NCBI GenBank assembly: GCA_904502185.1
Contig: CAJGDX010000001.1
Location: forward strand, 1 to 60,796
DNA length: 60,796 nt
Source: an uncultured Bacteroidaceae bacterium
GTDB lineage: Bacteria; Bacteroidota; Bacteroidia; Bacteroidales; Bacteroidaceae
Reading direction: 5' to 3'
Shown: piece by piece, positions 9,895 through 18,999 of the stretch
Numbering within the stretch: position 1 is the stretch's first letter
How the letters are laid out: every line of letters begins with the position of its first letter
The notes under the pieces: generated by a model
The model's database searches: none
What the model saw: the letters and a program-made list of their open reading frames with translations, nothing else
Told to the model about the DNA's origin: nothing
Position numbers and translations under genes: made by a program

Positions 9895-9907
9895 TATTTG
9901 TAACAGT

Positions 9908-9949
9908 CCTTTCTGCCCGCCGGGCTTTCACCCGGCGGAGGTAGAAAGG
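9908..9949 (-). terminator. GC-rich hairpin immediately after susD
   Basis: An outer stem CCTTTCT/AGAAAGG and an inner stem CCGCCGGG/CCCGGCGG enclose the 6-base loop CTTTCA, with an asymmetric internal bulge. It begins one base after the susD stop codon. No clear T-run follows. In an operon it would be expected to act as a partial terminator or as a 3' protector that keeps susCD transcript levels above those of the FAS1 genes downstream. Confidence 0.6.
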
Positions 9950-9950
9950 C

Positions 9951-11747
9951 TTAATTGCGTTCAATAGAGCTGCTCTTTTCAAATGCAGGGTTCTGCTTGA
10001 GAGCGGGGTTCAACTTAAGCTCATCCTCGTGAATGGGGCAGAAGAGTGAGTTGATAGATGCCATCTTACTCTGTACCGCACCGGCATTGCTGTCGAGTTT
10101 CTTGATTACAAGGTCGAGTACATTCTTTGTAGTACGCTCGCAGAGAGCTTTCTGTACAAGGTCGTACCAACGTTTGCCTTCGTATGTAAGCTCGCGGAGA
10201 CGCTCGTCGAAAACAAGTGCCTTCATAGATGCCTGAGTTGTGTACTCCTCGGGAAGCAATGAGTCACGTTTCTCGATGATTGAACGTCTGTTGACTGCCT
10301 GAACAAGCTCGAATGACTTAGCAAGGTCATCAGCAGCTTCGCTGCGGCTTGCAAGCGCAAGAGCCTTCATCAACATAACGTCAGTCTTACGATAGATAAT
10401 CCAGTCTGCGGGACATTTGATATCACCATACCAGCAATCTGCGTTAGCACCACCGTTGAGGGTAGATGACTTTGTTGCATATTTTGCAATAGTGTACTCA
10501 GCCTTGTCGTCACCGCTACCGCTAATGGGGTATGATGTAAAGCTGTAACGACGGATGTCAGATGATTTGTAGAGGTCGCCTACGATAGCAGACTTACCGG
10601 GAACCATGAATGAACCTGATGTCTTGTTGTAACCGTAGAAGTCCTTAACTGCACCATTGGCGTTTGTGCTACCATCGTAAACGAGTTTGAAGATTACCTC
10701 GTCTGTAGGAAGTGAACGTCCACCTATTACCACTGCGCCGGTTGCACCAAAGATAGCATTGTATGCAGGAGAAATCATTGAGTTACGGTTAACACCCTCG
10801 TTAGCTGTCAAGTAGTAGGGGTTGTCTGTACCGGGACCCATGTCGTTTACTGTGATGCTGTATTTCTCCTTAGCCTCGTCGATGGCTGCGTGCATTGCGT
10901 TGATTACTTCGTCGCAGTATGTAACAGCGTCGTTGTAGAACTCGATAGCCTGAGCCGAGGGAGTGTCGCTGTTATCTTTATACTGTGTGAATGCAGCACG
11001 CCACAAGCTTACGTCTGCCATCATTGCATTCACAGCGTTGCGTGTGATGCGGCATGTGTTAAAGTCGTATACCTTTGTTGTCTGTGCAGATGTAGTAACC
11101 ATTGTACGACCGGTGAAACCACCGCTGCGCATTACAAGGGTTGATGCACGCTGCAAGTCAGACATGATGCTGTCGAGTGCCACGAGGGGATCAACCTGGG
11201 GATATTCGGGCTTCAACTGCTCGTCTGCGTCGAGTGCCTCGTATGACAAGGGGATGTCGCGGAACGAACGTACAAGGTAGAAGTGGCAAAGAGCACGGAG
11301 TGCGTAAGCCTCACCCATTACGATGTCAAGGTCACCTGTCATGAAGTCAGGGTCCTGGTTAACTACATCGGGAGCATACTTGAGAAGCATGTTACAGTAG
11401 TTGATGGTCTGGTAGAATTTATTCCATTGGAAGTAGTCGTTTGTCTCCAAAAGGTTGGCTTCTACGATGTATCTCAAGTCTGTTGAGGCACTTGTACGTG
11501 TGATCATGTTGTCGGCACGCAACTCACCCCAAATCATCATACGCTTAACAGTATTATCATCAATCATGTTTTTGTAGCATGCTGCCAACATACTGTTAAC
11601 GTCCTCGGCGCTTTTCCAATAGTTCTCCAAGATGGTGGAGTTTGTAGGATAGATGGTGAGGAAGTCCGTACATGATGTCATCATTGATGAGCATCCAAGG
11701 GCTGCCGCCATTACCGCCGAACCTATTATATTTTTAATTTTTTTCAT
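9951..11747 (-). CDS. SusD/RagB-family nutrient-binding outer-membrane lipoprotein
   Basis: A 598-residue SusD-type lipoprotein; the most plausible lipidated residue is Cys26 in MMTSC. The N-terminal region (TDFLTIYPTNS, then ENYWKSAEDVNSMLAACYKN and WGELRADNM) and the segment GEAYALRALCHFYLVRSF at about 149-166 are hallmark SusD/TPR-like helices, and the C-terminal RLRELTYEGKRWYDLV motif is the conserved SusD signature near the end of the family. It should cap the SusC barrel encoded 12 bases upstream and deliver an unidentified ligand. Length is normal for the family. A strong hairpin follows the stop codon directly. Confidence 0.95.
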   Translation of the reverse strand: MKKIKNIIGSAVMAAALGCSSMMTSCTDFLTIYPTNSTILENYWKSAEDVNSMLAACYKNMIDDNTVKRMMIWGELRADNMITRTSASTDLRYIVEANLLETNDYFQWNKFYQTINYCNMLLKYAPDVVNQDPDFMTGDLDIVMGEAYALRALCHFYLVRSFRDIPLSYEALDADEQLKPEYPQVDPLVALDSIMSDLQRASTLVMRSGGFTGRTMVTTSAQTTKVYDFNTCRITRNAVNAMMADVSLWRAAFTQYKDNSDTPSAQAIEFYNDAVTYCDEVINAMHAAIDEAKEKYSITVNDMGPGTDNPYYLTANEGVNRNSMISPAYNAIFGATGAVVIGGRSLPTDEVIFKLVYDGSTNANGAVKDFYGYNKTSGSFMVPGKSAIVGDLYKSSDIRRYSFTSYPISGSGDDKAEYTIAKYATKSSTLNGGANADCWYGDIKCPADWIIYRKTDVMLMKALALASRSEAADDLAKSFELVQAVNRRSIIEKRDSLLPEEYTTQASMKALVFDERLRELTYEGKRWYDLVQKALCERTTKNVLDLVIKKLDSNAGAVQSKMASINSLFCPIHEDELKLNPALKQNPAFEKSSSIERN

Positions 11748-11759
11748 ATTATGCTATTT

Positions 11760-14700
11760 TTAGAATCCTACAGAAATACCGATTGTGTATGAACGTGAAC
11801 GAGGTGTCTTTGAGTTGTCCTCGGCGCGTCCCCAGCTACCTACTGAGATTTCAGGGTCAAGACCTGTGTACTTAGACCAGAAGCAGAGGTTGTCGGCTGA
11901 TGCGTTAAGACGAAGTGTCTGCAAGCCGTAACGTTTCAGGAATGCGGGGTCGAAGTTGTAAGAGAGCTGCAAGTAAGAGAGACGCAGGTAAGAAGCATCC
12001 TCTACGTAGCGGCTGCTACCCAACCAGTTGTAACCTGTGTTGTAAAGTGCGCGGGGCATTTCAGTGATGTCACCCTCTTTACGCCAGCGCCAGTTAACTG
12101 CGATACTCTGGTTTACGTTGGTATACATGTTCTCAACTGCCATACGTGCCTGGTTCATTACGTCGATGTCGTAACGATATGTGAAGTTAGCCTTCAACTG
12201 GAAACGTTTGTAGTTGAATGTAATACCGAAACCACCCTGTGCTTTGGGGTTAGAGTTACCGAGGTAAACAAGGTCGAGCTCGTTGATGTTACCGTCGAAG
12301 TTGATATCTTCGTAGATAGCGTCACCACCCTTGAACTCGTAAGCTGATGTTCCTGCCTCTGTATCGTAGTTGTAAACCATCTGTTTGGGTGTGCCGTCAG
12401 CATTGTAAACTACATTGCCGTTAGCGTCACGTACAACGGGGCAAGAGAATGATGCATAGTTCTTGTCGATGAAGTTCTTAACGGCTCTCTGGTCGTTAAC
12501 ATCGATACCCTGCTTGCGCATCATGTCCTCTGAGATCTTGTTAGCCTTCTCCCAGTTCTTGTAGCTGTATGCGTAAACACCTTTGTAACGGAAACCGTAG
12601 ATTGAACCCAAGGGGTTACCTACCTGAATACGTCCAAGGTATGAACCGTTCTTGAAGTCGTAGTCGCCGTTAGTTGCGTCGAGTACTGTATTCTCCATAG
12701 CCTCAACTGAGTTGAAGTTCTGACCAATGTTGAAGTAAACGCTCATGTCGAGGTCTTTAGCCAACTTGATCTTAGAAGTGCTAAGGTTCAACTCCCAACC
12801 CTTGTTGCGAAGCTCACCGGTGTTTCTGTAACGGAGGCTTTCGTAACCTGTAGAAGTAGGAATCTTATAGTTGCTCATCAACTGGTCGCGTGTGTTGTTG
12901 TCGTAGTAGTTGAATGCAGCAACGATGAGGCTGTTGAACAACTCGATGTCAGAACCGATGTTGAACTCACGTTTCTGCTCCCAACGGAGTGTTGTCAAAC
13001 GCATACCACCGGGGATGAATGCAGACATACCTGCGTATGAACCGCCGGGGTTGTAGGTTGAGTACATGAGGTAGTCCTCACCGGGTGCAGAACCTGACCA
13101 ACCGTAACCGGGACGGATTGAGAACATTGAGAGCCAATCTCTAGACCACTCCATCCAGTCCTCGTCGCTGATGTTCCAACGACCTGAAACTGCGGGGAAG
13201 AAGCCCCATTTCTCGTCGGCACCGAACTTGGTGTTACCCTCTGCGCGGAGTGTGAAACCGAGTGAGTATTTTGACTTGTATGAGTAGTGGCTCTGGTAAG
13301 CCAATGACATTGAACGCCACTGACCTGTAGATGTACCTGCATCGCTGAGTTTTGAACCGAGTGTGGGTGAAGTTGTGTTACCTGAGGGAAGACCGTAGGT
13401 AGTCTCACGCTGCTCGCTGCTGCTTCCTGAGTAGAGCTCGTACTGAGCTGTCATTGTAAGGAAGTGGTCCTCGTTGTTGAAGTGAGGTGTGAAGATCAAG
13501 TTGTGACGTGTGGTGAACTGCAAAGATTTGTAGTCCTTCATGTATGACTTGTTGATCTGGTCGTTGGTCCACTGTGTTGTGGTGAGTGACGAGGGCAGAT
13601 AGCTTGTCTCGGTGAAGGTGTTCGCGTTCATGTTAACCATTGCACGATACTTCAACTGTGTTTCGTCATCCTCGAGGCCAAGGAGGTTGTACTCCAATGT
13701 CAACTGAGGTGTGATAGAGTATGTCTCTTCGTTGTTGCGAGCATATTTTGCAACTGCGATGGGGTTCTTAATGTTTTTCTGGTTGCCATCGAAGATTGCG
13801 TTGGCGTTGTTCATCATCTGCATGTAGTCGTCGGTCATTGTACCGTCTTTCTCGTAACGGTTAACTGACATGTTAGGCATGATGAGCTGTGAGTAAGCAA
13901 GGATACCCTTGTTACCGTTACCATCGTAGTCGTACTCGTAGTTCTTTCTGTTATTTGTGTATGTGAAAGAGAAGTCAGAGATAACCTTGATACGGTCTGA
14001 TACGTAGTAGTCAAGAGCCATTGTTGAGGTGAAACGGTCGAGCAACTGACGGATAATGGTACCTGTTTCGTTGTAGTAACCGCCTGAGATACGGAAGGTA
14101 GCTTTCTCACCACCACCCACGAGAGAGATGTTGTGTTCGTTGGTGTAACCGTGCTTTGAAACCTGATCAACCCAGTCTGTGTTGTTGCTGTAGTTGTAGA
14201 ATGTTTCGGGAAGCTCGATGTTGTAGTTCAACTCCTCTACTGAACCGATTGCGGGGTCCTGCTTGGGGTTGAAGTGTGACTCTTTGAGCAACATAGTGTA
14301 GTCGTCACCGTTAAGAAGGCTAAGACCGTTGGGAATCCATTTGTCCTTGAAACGGTAGCTGTACTGCAAGCGTGTCTTACCGCGAGCACCACGTTTTGTC
14401 TTAATCTTGATGACACCGTTAGCACCGCGTGAACCCCAGATAGCACAAGCAGAAGCATCCTTCAATACCTCGATTGACTCGATGTCGTCGGGGTTAACGG
14501 TAAGCAACTGTGCGAATGACTCGTTGTTTGCAGACTCGAAGTCGAAGTTCTCGCCGGTAGGCATTTCGAAGATGTTGTCGTTTACAACGATAAGGGGCTG
14601 AGCATTACCTGTGATTGATGAGGTACCACGCAGACGCATTGTTGTACCTGAACCAAGGTCACCAGAGTTGAAGGTAATGTCAAGACCGGCAATCTGTCCC

Positions 14701-15161
14701 TGAAGAGCCTCGTCAACTGATGCGAAAGAGAGACCTTCCATTTCGCTCATGCTGAACTTCTGGGTTGCCTGTGATACCTCACGTGAGAGAATGTCAAGAG
14801 CACCAGACTGTGTACGGGGCTTTGCTGTAACCTCGACAGCCTCGAGAACGTTGTCCTCTACCATCTTGACATTGAACACTGTACGAGAACCAATCTCGAG
14901 AACTACTGTCTTATATCCGATATAAGAAATTTCGAGACGGTTACTTGTATTCTTTACAACCATGGCGAAGTTACCCTCCATATCGGTCATGGTAGCCTCG
15001 ATAATACGGTTGTTCTTGTCGCGCTCGGTTACGTTAACCATGATGAGCGGACCTTCGGAGTCGCTATAGACGTTTCCGGAAATTCTCGCACCTTTCTGTG
15101 CAAATGCGGTACTTACGCAGCAGCAGAGAAGGAGAAATAATAAATGTTTTATCTTTATCAT
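11760..15161 (-). CDS. SusC/RagA-family TonB-dependent outer-membrane transporter
   Basis: A 1133-residue TonB-dependent receptor. Signal peptide cleaves near AFA-Q (residue 21-22); a carboxypeptidase-regulatory-like domain covers about 26-105; the plug follows with the signature DASACAIWGSRGANGV at 235-250 (the family usually has DASATAIYGSRGANGV); the rest is barrel, ending in YTIGISVGF with a terminal Phe as expected for BAM-dependent assembly. It lies 12 bases before its susD partner and 17 bases after the operon's first gene, a large FAS1 lipoprotein. It is a normal, intact SusC, in contrast to the second SusC in this operon whose C-terminus is extended. Confidence 0.96.
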   Translation of the reverse strand: MIKIKHLLFLLLCCCVSTAFAQKGARISGNVYSDSEGPLIMVNVTERDKNNRIIEATMTDMEGNFAMVVKNTSNRLEISYIGYKTVVLEIGSRTVFNVKMVEDNVLEAVEVTAKPRTQSGALDILSREVSQATQKFSMSEMEGLSFASVDEALQGQIAGLDITFNSGDLGSGTTMRLRGTSSITGNAQPLIVVNDNIFEMPTGENFDFESANNESFAQLLTVNPDDIESIEVLKDASACAIWGSRGANGVIKIKTKRGARGKTRLQYSYRFKDKWIPNGLSLLNGDDYTMLLKESHFNPKQDPAIGSVEELNYNIELPETFYNYSNNTDWVDQVSKHGYTNEHNISLVGGGEKATFRISGGYYNETGTIIRQLLDRFTSTMALDYYVSDRIKVISDFSFTYTNNRKNYEYDYDGNGNKGILAYSQLIMPNMSVNRYEKDGTMTDDYMQMMNNANAIFDGNQKNIKNPIAVAKYARNNEETYSITPQLTLEYNLLGLEDDETQLKYRAMVNMNANTFTETSYLPSSLTTTQWTNDQINKSYMKDYKSLQFTTRHNLIFTPHFNNEDHFLTMTAQYELYSGSSSEQRETTYGLPSGNTTSPTLGSKLSDAGTSTGQWRSMSLAYQSHYSYKSKYSLGFTLRAEGNTKFGADEKWGFFPAVSGRWNISDEDWMEWSRDWLSMFSIRPGYGWSGSAPGEDYLMYSTYNPGGSYAGMSAFIPGGMRLTTLRWEQKREFNIGSDIELFNSLIVAAFNYYDNNTRDQLMSNYKIPTSTGYESLRYRNTGELRNKGWELNLSTSKIKLAKDLDMSVYFNIGQNFNSVEAMENTVLDATNGDYDFKNGSYLGRIQVGNPLGSIYGFRYKGVYAYSYKNWEKANKISEDMMRKQGIDVNDQRAVKNFIDKNYASFSCPVVRDANGNVVYNADGTPKQMVYNYDTEAGTSAYEFKGGDAIYEDINFDGNINELDLVYLGNSNPKAQGGFGITFNYKRFQLKANFTYRYDIDVMNQARMAVENMYTNVNQSIAVNWRWRKEGDITEMPRALYNTGYNWLGSSRYVEDASYLRLSYLQLSYNFDPAFLKRYGLQTLRLNASADNLCFWSKYTGLDPEISVGSWGRAEDNSKTPRSRSYTIGISVGF

Positions 15162-15178
15162 AGCTGTTATCTCTTTAC

Positions 15179-18100
15179 TTATTTAATAGGAAGACCGTCG
15201 GGACCAACCTTAACGATTGAGTCGGCGCCAATTACGTAACCGAGTGTGTCGACTGCAAGAGGACGACCATCCCAGTGGATGAACTGAGCCTCTTCGTTGA
15301 TGAGGTAGCCATCTTCTGTGATAAGTATCTTAGCTTCTGTGCCGTCTTCAGCTGTACGGGTAACGTACTCTTCGTGTGAGAGTTTTGTTTTGTTTGCGCT
15401 GGGCTTCATGATGTAACCTGTCTTCTGGTATTTCTCGCCTTCAGCTGTGTCGAAGATCAAGCTGTTGCGATAACCGATGAGATAGGGAACCTTCTCTTCG
15501 CCTACGAATATCTGGTCTACGAGCTCACCGTCTGCTGCGAAGCGGCGGAAACGTCCGTCGTAACCGAGTACGCCTGAGTTGTAGAGTGCGCTGTCAATCT
15601 GGTGTACAACAGCAAATGATGATGTTGTAATCTGTGTAGCATTTGCGGGGTCAGTACCCTTGAGATAGATGTCACGAGCAAGGATGTTCCAAGACTGGTG
15701 CTCCTCACCGGGAGTGTTGATGATTCTTGCCTTGCGACCGAGGTTGTCACGGATGGTGATTGTGTGACCACCGAACTCGTCAGCCTCTGACTTGATGATT
15801 GTCTCGAAGAAGCGACCTGTTGCATCGTCGATGGCAGCTGTCTCGTAACGTACTGTGTCGTAAGCAACACCTGCTGATACTACTGAGAAGGGTTTTGTAT
15901 CTACATACACTGCGTTATCCTGGAAGTGGTAACGAGCAAACTTGTTGATCATACGGATGATAGAAGCTGCACGGCCTTCGTTGCCTGCTGCTACCTCAAG
16001 CTCGATGTCTTCGTATGTGGGAAGACCAAGTGCGTATGCATTCTGGATAGCCTCGTTTGTAGGCACGTATACTGAATAGTGGTATGTGCTGAAGAAAGGT
16101 ACTACGAGGTCAGATACACACTCTTTTGTTGTCTTGTGCTGGTAGAAGATTGAGTATTTCTTCAAAGAGTCCTTCTCTACCTTTGTAGCATCAGCCAAGG
16201 GGAAGACCTGTTTGAGAAGGTCAGCTGATACAATGTTACATACGTTGTAGAACTCGCTGAAGTTTGCGTTTTTGCTAACGTATGAGTTAACTGATTTTGT
16301 GGGAGGTGATACAACACCTGACTTGTAACCGTGTGTATTAGCGTCGGTTGTGTGTGTACAGTATGTTACACCGTTCTTCTCTGTGAAGCGCTGTTTAACG
16401 TCAACACCGGGGAAGTCTGAACCGAGCTCAACCTGCTCACCACCGTAGAATTTAACCTCGAGTGTGTTGTCAGCTACATTACCCTTAACTGCACATTTTA
16501 CTGTACCGTAACCCTTTGTCAAGTAGTACTGGTTGCCGTCCTCGATGTTGTCTACTATAATAAGGTACTCCATGAGGTCGTGCAGACGGTTACCGATGTC
16601 TTCGGTCTCCTTTATCTTATCGCTGGCCTTGTACTGTTTCTTGGCTGCGATACCTACTGAGTCGCCCAATGCGTATGTCACGGGGTCGAACTTGTATGTG
16701 TCAGCCCAGAGGTAGTCGTCCTTGTCCTTCTCGGTGCGTTTGCCGTAACGGAACTTCCAAGCAAGGGGCTGTGTACTGCTCAAAGATACGGGATCGTAGT
16801 AGATGAAGTATTCGTCATCGGGTACGATGAAGCTGAAGTATGAGTCCATAGCAAGCAGGTATGCGTCGTAGGTAAGGTCGTTGATAACCTTGTTCATGAT
16901 ACGCATGTTCTGCATGATGAGGGGAGGTGTCATTACCGCCTGATATTTTGCAGGACCGAATACATTATTTAATATATATATAACACCGTTGTTTGCAACT
17001 ACACACTCTTCAACATCGGCAGGTGTGATACCCATGGGGTCGCGGGCGTCGTTTGTAACCTTGTCGAAGTTGCTGGGAAGTGTTCCGAGGAACGAAGCCT
17101 TCATAAGGTTGGCGATGAATGCCTGAACGATGTTCAAGGGGATGCTGTCGAGACATGCAGCGATTGACATATAGTCGCTCTCTGTCAAGTTCTGAACTGC
17201 GTCCTTACCGTAACGCTCAACGATGGCTGCACCTACAGCGTAGGGACGTTTCTCATCCTCGGGAAGAGCGTTGTTGGCTGCGATAACAGAAGCATCCTGG
17301 TACTCCTCGGGAGCGAAGAAGCGGTAGATCATCTCGTCGTTAGGAACGAGCATTGCTGCCATGTCAGCCTCTTTGCCGTTTGAACCCGCATACTGTGTGA
17401 ATCCGGGGTCGTAGGGGAGGTATACACCGTTGAAGTTCTTTTTCTCAGAAACGTTGTTCTGGAAGTCTGTATATGCGTTGAACTCGTTCTCAGTCTCAGT
17501 AGAGTACTTGATTGTGTGTACGTACTGTCTGTCGGGAGTGTTCTTGTCCTGATTGAGAACTTTGTCGTATGCATCCTGAAGGAAATCGCCTTCAGTTGTC
17601 TTCACTGACTTAGAGTCGCCACCCCAGAGAGGATATGCGAAACGGTCGAGCATGCGGCTGAAGAGCTGTGTATCGGGGTGTTTGCGAAGCTCCTGTGCCA
17701 TATCTGAGGGAGGAACAAGCACACCGTCCAGACGATACATGTAACCGTTCTTACAGATGATGGTGCGGTCGTCATCAGAGTATTCACCAAGGTCGATACC
17801 ACTGGGAACTACCTCTTTGTCGAAGATGAATGACTCGTTACCCTCGTCTGTACGGCCCTTCTGATTGTTGAAGAAGACGTCGAAGTCTGAGTTTTCAACA
17901 TGGTTGTTGCTCAAGTACTCGCCGAGGAAGTGTACCATCATGGGATCTGATGCACCTACTACAACGCGCAAACCGTTACCGAACAAGCTGTCGGGACGGA
18001 AGGGATCGAAGAATGCGTTGTGTTTGGGGAGGTGGAATCCGCCGGGAGCGTCCTCGTAGAAATAAGCCACTGTGTCCATCATAGAAGCTGATGTTGTACG

Positions 18101-18547
18101 GCGCAAGCAGCTTCCCTCGATGGGGGGGTTACCCTGACGGCTTGACAACATATCGAGAAGATATGCATTGTCGAGCATAGAGTTGTAGAGAATTACTTTC
18201 TTCTGTGCCAAAGAGAGGTCTGCGTAGCTGCTAACGCCCCATGTGTTATCAGCATAGAACTCTTCGAAGGCAACGTCATCGGCAATAAAGAGTGTTTTAC
18301 TACCGGTACGTGCAAGTACTTCCTTGAGGCCAAGGTCCTCAATGATGTTCACGTAGTTCTGATAGGTGTGGTCTCCAGTTCCCTCTTTGAGGCGATCATA
18401 GATACTGGCACCCAGCCACGTCGGTTCGCTGTCGTCATACTTGTATTCGTCCAATTCGTCAAAACAAGAATGCAGCAAGCCGCCTGTAACAAGCGCACAC
18501 ATAAAAACAAGTGCGCGGCTAAATTTACTTAAGCAGTGTTTAAACAT
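15179..18547 (-). CDS. Large multi-FAS1 lipoprotein, first gene of the operon
   Basis: A 1122-residue lipoprotein with lipobox LLHSC (Cys28). Four FAS1-like cores can be picked out: KTLFIADDVAFEEF (84-97), AMLVPNDEMIYRFF (398-411), FSFIVPDDEYFIYY (571-584) and YSVYVPTNEAIQNA (824-837). FAS1 repeats usually act in adhesion or ligand binding, so this protein probably forms a long surface-exposed rod or capture module for the SusCD pair that follows 17 bases downstream. The start is supported by the signal peptide beginning MFKHCLSKFSRALVFM and by a consensus promoter about 85 bases upstream. No catalytic domain is recognised. Confidence 0.85.
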   Translation of the reverse strand: MFKHCLSKFSRALVFMCALVTGGLLHSCFDELDEYKYDDSEPTWLGASIYDRLKEGTGDHTYQNYVNIIEDLGLKEVLARTGSKTLFIADDVAFEEFYADNTWGVSSYADLSLAQKKVILYNSMLDNAYLLDMLSSRQGNPPIEGSCLRRTTSASMMDTVAYFYEDAPGGFHLPKHNAFFDPFRPDSLFGNGLRVVVGASDPMMVHFLGEYLSNNHVENSDFDVFFNNQKGRTDEGNESFIFDKEVVPSGIDLGEYSDDDRTIICKNGYMYRLDGVLVPPSDMAQELRKHPDTQLFSRMLDRFAYPLWGGDSKSVKTTEGDFLQDAYDKVLNQDKNTPDRQYVHTIKYSTETENEFNAYTDFQNNVSEKKNFNGVYLPYDPGFTQYAGSNGKEADMAAMLVPNDEMIYRFFAPEEYQDASVIAANNALPEDEKRPYAVGAAIVERYGKDAVQNLTESDYMSIAACLDSIPLNIVQAFIANLMKASFLGTLPSNFDKVTNDARDPMGITPADVEECVVANNGVIYILNNVFGPAKYQAVMTPPLIMQNMRIMNKVINDLTYDAYLLAMDSYFSFIVPDDEYFIYYDPVSLSSTQPLAWKFRYGKRTEKDKDDYLWADTYKFDPVTYALGDSVGIAAKKQYKASDKIKETEDIGNRLHDLMEYLIIVDNIEDGNQYYLTKGYGTVKCAVKGNVADNTLEVKFYGGEQVELGSDFPGVDVKQRFTEKNGVTYCTHTTDANTHGYKSGVVSPPTKSVNSYVSKNANFSEFYNVCNIVSADLLKQVFPLADATKVEKDSLKKYSIFYQHKTTKECVSDLVVPFFSTYHYSVYVPTNEAIQNAYALGLPTYEDIELEVAAGNEGRAASIIRMINKFARYHFQDNAVYVDTKPFSVVSAGVAYDTVRYETAAIDDATGRFFETIIKSEADEFGGHTITIRDNLGRKARIINTPGEEHQSWNILARDIYLKGTDPANATQITTSSFAVVHQIDSALYNSGVLGYDGRFRRFAADGELVDQIFVGEEKVPYLIGYRNSLIFDTAEGEKYQKTGYIMKPSANKTKLSHEEYVTRTAEDGTEAKILITEDGYLINEEAQFIHWDGRPLAVDTLGYVIGADSIVKVGPDGLPIK

Positions 18548-18630
18548 AAATATAAATTTTATAAATAATTAAAATTTTTCTACATACGTTTTCATTAAGC
18601 TACACTTTAGAGCATAGTCTATGTAACGTG

Positions 18631-18661
18631 CAAAAATAACTCTTTTATAGTAATGTTCAAA
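18631..18661 (-). promoter_or_regulatory. Promoter of the FAS1/SusCD operon
   Basis: Read on the minus strand, TTTG (18661-18658) is followed after 19 bases by TATTTTTG (18638-18631). This fits the Bacteroides primary-sigma consensus TTTG-N19-21-TAnnTTTG exactly. Transcription would start near 18624, leaving a leader of about 77 bases before the first FAS1 gene. Confidence 0.75.
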
Positions 18662-18766
18662 TAAATTCGAGAAAAAATCACTACGCAGGGGATATTTTCA
18701 CACTTAAATTTGATTTTTTATCAAAAAAAGCACCCTTCACCTATTAAACCTTGCATTTTAGCGTGT

Positions 18767-18818
18767 TTTTAACATTAACATTTGACTGTTAAAATTTAAC
18801 GACGATTTAACATTTAAC
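18767..18818. repeat. Tandem ATTTAAC-like heptamer array upstream of the operon promoter
   Basis: Seven units resembling ATTTAAC can be read: TTTTAAC (18767-18773), ATTAAC (18774-18779), ATTTGAC (18780-18786), GTTAAAA (18788-18794), ATTTAAC (18794-18800, sharing one base with the previous unit), ATTTAAC (18805-18811) and ATTTAAC (18812-18818). The fourth and fifth together make the perfect palindrome GTTAAA-A-TTTAAC (18788-18800). The array sits about 106 bases upstream of the -33 element and could be a binding site for an activator. Confidence 0.5.
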
Positions 18819-18863
18819 ACTTTAAAAAAAAGAGGGGCAGTGAACCTTTTCCAGGTATATTTT

Positions 18864-18952
18864 GCCGAAAAAAAAGTTACATTTTCGGCTACAAAAACAG
18901 AGAAATTCCGCCCGTTTTTTGCTGTTTTCTCAAGCAAAAAACGGGCGGAATT
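18864..18952 (-). terminator. Tandem hairpins terminating the frr-rsgA operon
   Basis: A 19-bp perfect stem (18904-18922 with 18934-18952, 11-base loop) with GC-rich core CCGCCCG is followed on the minus strand by TCTCTGTTTTTGT. A second 8-bp stem, GCCGAAAA/TTTTCGGC (18864-18871 with 18882-18889), lies just beyond it. Together they insulate the FAS1 operon from readthrough. Confidence 0.75.
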
Positions 18953-18999
18953 CAGTCGAAAAAGGGTATAAAACCCGAGAAAATTCAGTAGTAAAAGTG

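Larger units (their letters stand above)
18548..18999. other. Intergenic region between FAS1/SusCD operon and rsgA operon
   Basis: These 452 bases hold no convincing gene. From left to right they contain an AT-rich leader of roughly 77 bases, a consensus promoter, about 100 AT-rich bases, an array of ATTTAAC-like heptamers, and two tandem hairpins that terminate the operon coming from the right. Confidence 0.8.

Noticed and set aside
18548..18630. Riboswitch in the leader of the FAS1/SusCD operon
   Set aside because: The leader is short and AT-rich with no conserved riboswitch motif I could identify.
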